Of a DNA stretch of 15,247 nt, positions 14,550 through 15,247 are shown piece by piece. Location of the stretch: the NCBI GenBank assembly GCA_947167315.1, contig CAMVHP010000022.1, positions 1-15,247 of the forward strand, read 5' to 3'. Source of the DNA: RGIG8782 sp017475895 (lineage in GTDB: Bacteria > Pseudomonadota > Alphaproteobacteria > Rickettsiales > UBA1997). Below the pieces are notes generated by a model. That model saw nothing but the letters and a program-made list of their open reading frames with translations. It had not been told where the DNA came from and ran no database searches. Within the stretch, counting starts at the first letter, position 1. Each line of letters opens with the position of its first letter. Made by a program: the position numbers and the translations under genes.

Positions 14550-14630
14550 TTTGTACGGTAAAATTTTGCTGGGTAAAATTTACACTTTTAAAAATAAAAT
14601 GTCAACAATGGAGTACTAAGAAAGTGTTGT

Positions 14631-14679
14631 AAATATTGCTCATTGCACCACACTAATTACCATGGTGTGAGTAATATTT
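14631..14679. other. Long imperfect hairpin between two minus-strand genes
   Basis: AAATATTGCTCA (14631-14642) pairs with TGAGTAATATTT (14668-14679), a 12-base stem with one G-U pair in the plus-strand RNA and one A-C mismatch in the minus-strand RNA. An inner CACC/GGTG stem (14646-14649, 14664-14667) continues it after a three-base bulge, leaving a 14-base loop. It lies between the stop of the repeat-protein gene and the start of the EPSP-synthase-like gene. There is no T-tract on the minus-strand exit side, so it is not a canonical terminator. It could be a transcript-end stabiliser, a regulator site or a weak terminator. Confidence 0.5.
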
Positions 14680-14694
14680 ATTTGTAGTAAAATT

Positions 14695-15247
14695 TTATTC
14701 ATCTTCAATACACGTGCCATCGGTGTAGCCGGAAACCGATTGCCACTCATAACTATCACCACTCTTTACACATTGATACATAAGACTACCGGTTAGTGTA
14801 TAACCTGAGGCGCATTGTTTTAGTTTTAAATAAACTCCCTCAATAAATCCAATAGTACTTGTTGTACCATAAGTAGCATTATTATATGATGTGTCTACCC
14901 AAGCATAGTCCGGTAAAGGAAGCCCCGATTTCTCTGTCGCCTTAGCCGGTGTACAACTACTTGGAACACATGTTACATCTGTTGCATAATTTGAAACCCT
15001 TTGCCATTCATAGGTATTTGTACTACTACTGTATTCACAATGATATACAACATTACCACTTGGTGCATAATTCGAGGTACATGCGTATAGTTTTACAAAA
15101 ATTTCCTCTTTAAGAGCAGTAGTGGTTGATGTTACATATCTACCTATAACTCTACTTCCGGTGGAATCAGTTTCAGTTAAATATTTATCTTTAGACAGTC
15201 CAGCCTTTTTCACCATCATCTTAGGACTACAATTATTAACTATTACC
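14695..15247 (-). CDS. Cysteine-rich repeat protein with CCP/sushi-like modules (5' end outside window)
   Basis: The frame stays open through the right edge, so only the C-terminal part is visible. An ATG at 15219 exists, but the coding pattern continues upstream (VIVNNCSPK before MMVKK), so it is not a credible start. Two repeats of about 89 residues are seen. Each begins with C-S/T-P then a K-x-GL block, ends with an EWQ-V tail and carries four cysteines spaced about 48, 13 and 20-22 apart (numbering from 15219: -3, 47, 61, 84 and 89, 136, 150, 170). The core C..(G)Y...G...Y.C......YEWQ......C resembles complement-control (sushi) modules with a long first loop. Cysteines and Ser/Thr/Tyr-rich content fit an extracytoplasmic, disulfide-bonded surface protein. 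The family is not known to me. Confidence 0.6.
   Translation of the reverse strand, partial: VIVNNCSPKMMVKKAGLSKDKYLTETDSTGSRVIGRYVTSTTTALKEEIFVKLYACTSNYAPSGNVVYHCEYSSSTNTYEWQRVSNYATDVTCVPSSCTPAKATEKSGLPLPDYAWVDTSYNNATYGTTSTIGFIEGVYLKLKQCASGYTLTGSLMYQCVKSGDSYEWQSVSGYTDGTCIEDE

Noticed and set aside
15217..15219. ATG taken as the start of the repeat protein
   Set aside because: The frame is open upstream to the window edge and the residues before it (NNCSPK) complete the first repeat, matching SSCTPAK in the second.

Overview
The window is strongly AT-rich and looks like a chromosome segment of an alphaproteobacterium with a reduced, host- or gut-associated style of genome. The best taxonomic hint is aspartyl-tRNA synthetase: its motif 2 region has the EFYQLD-EMSF-QEDIF pattern typical of alphaproteobacterial AspRS. 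A two-gene head-tail pair resembling the gene transfer agent (GTA) genes of alphaproteobacteria, an outer membrane beta-barrel protein and several signal-peptide proteins fit a Gram-negative host. The lineage call is inference.

Layout. 1-165 is non-coding and carries three copies of a near-palindromic 13-mer. 166-1037 (minus) holds a head-tail connector and a head-closure gene. 1099-4005 (plus) is a compact cluster: a secreted protein of unknown function, fmt and dusB. 4093-5022 (plus) is a divergent HAD-like phosphatase. 5046-5206 is the most striking element: a T-box-type leader directly ahead of aspS (5212-7005), with a canonical antiterminator architecture and a bulge that fits a G73 tRNA (Asp or Asn). 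A shared terminator separates aspS from a convergent Mpi-type serine recombinase (7068-7664). 7771-11067 (minus) is a decayed prophage fragment: an N-terminally truncated and frameshifted ParB-methyltransferase, a MuF/GNAT-like structural or effector protein, a small unknown protein, a terminase small-subunit-like protein and a 61-residue stub of the large terminase that runs into an intrinsic terminator. 11173-12381 (plus) encodes an outer membrane beta-barrel protein. 12395-14549 (minus) is an overlapping pair, exonuclease III and an EPSP-synthase homologue that has lost nearly all its active-site residues. The right edge (14695-15247, minus) is the C-terminal part of a cysteine-rich repeat protein.

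How the parts relate. The housekeeping genes concern translation (fmt, dusB, aspS) and DNA repair (xthA). The most promising unusual biology is the T-box leader outside its usual phyla, apparently acting on translation because no U-tract follows and a sequestrator of the aspS ribosome binding site can be drawn. Next come the EPSP-synthase-like pseudoenzyme coupled to xthA, the isolated GTA-like pair beside an array of palindromes, and the prophage remnant with a possible DNA-invertase neighbour.
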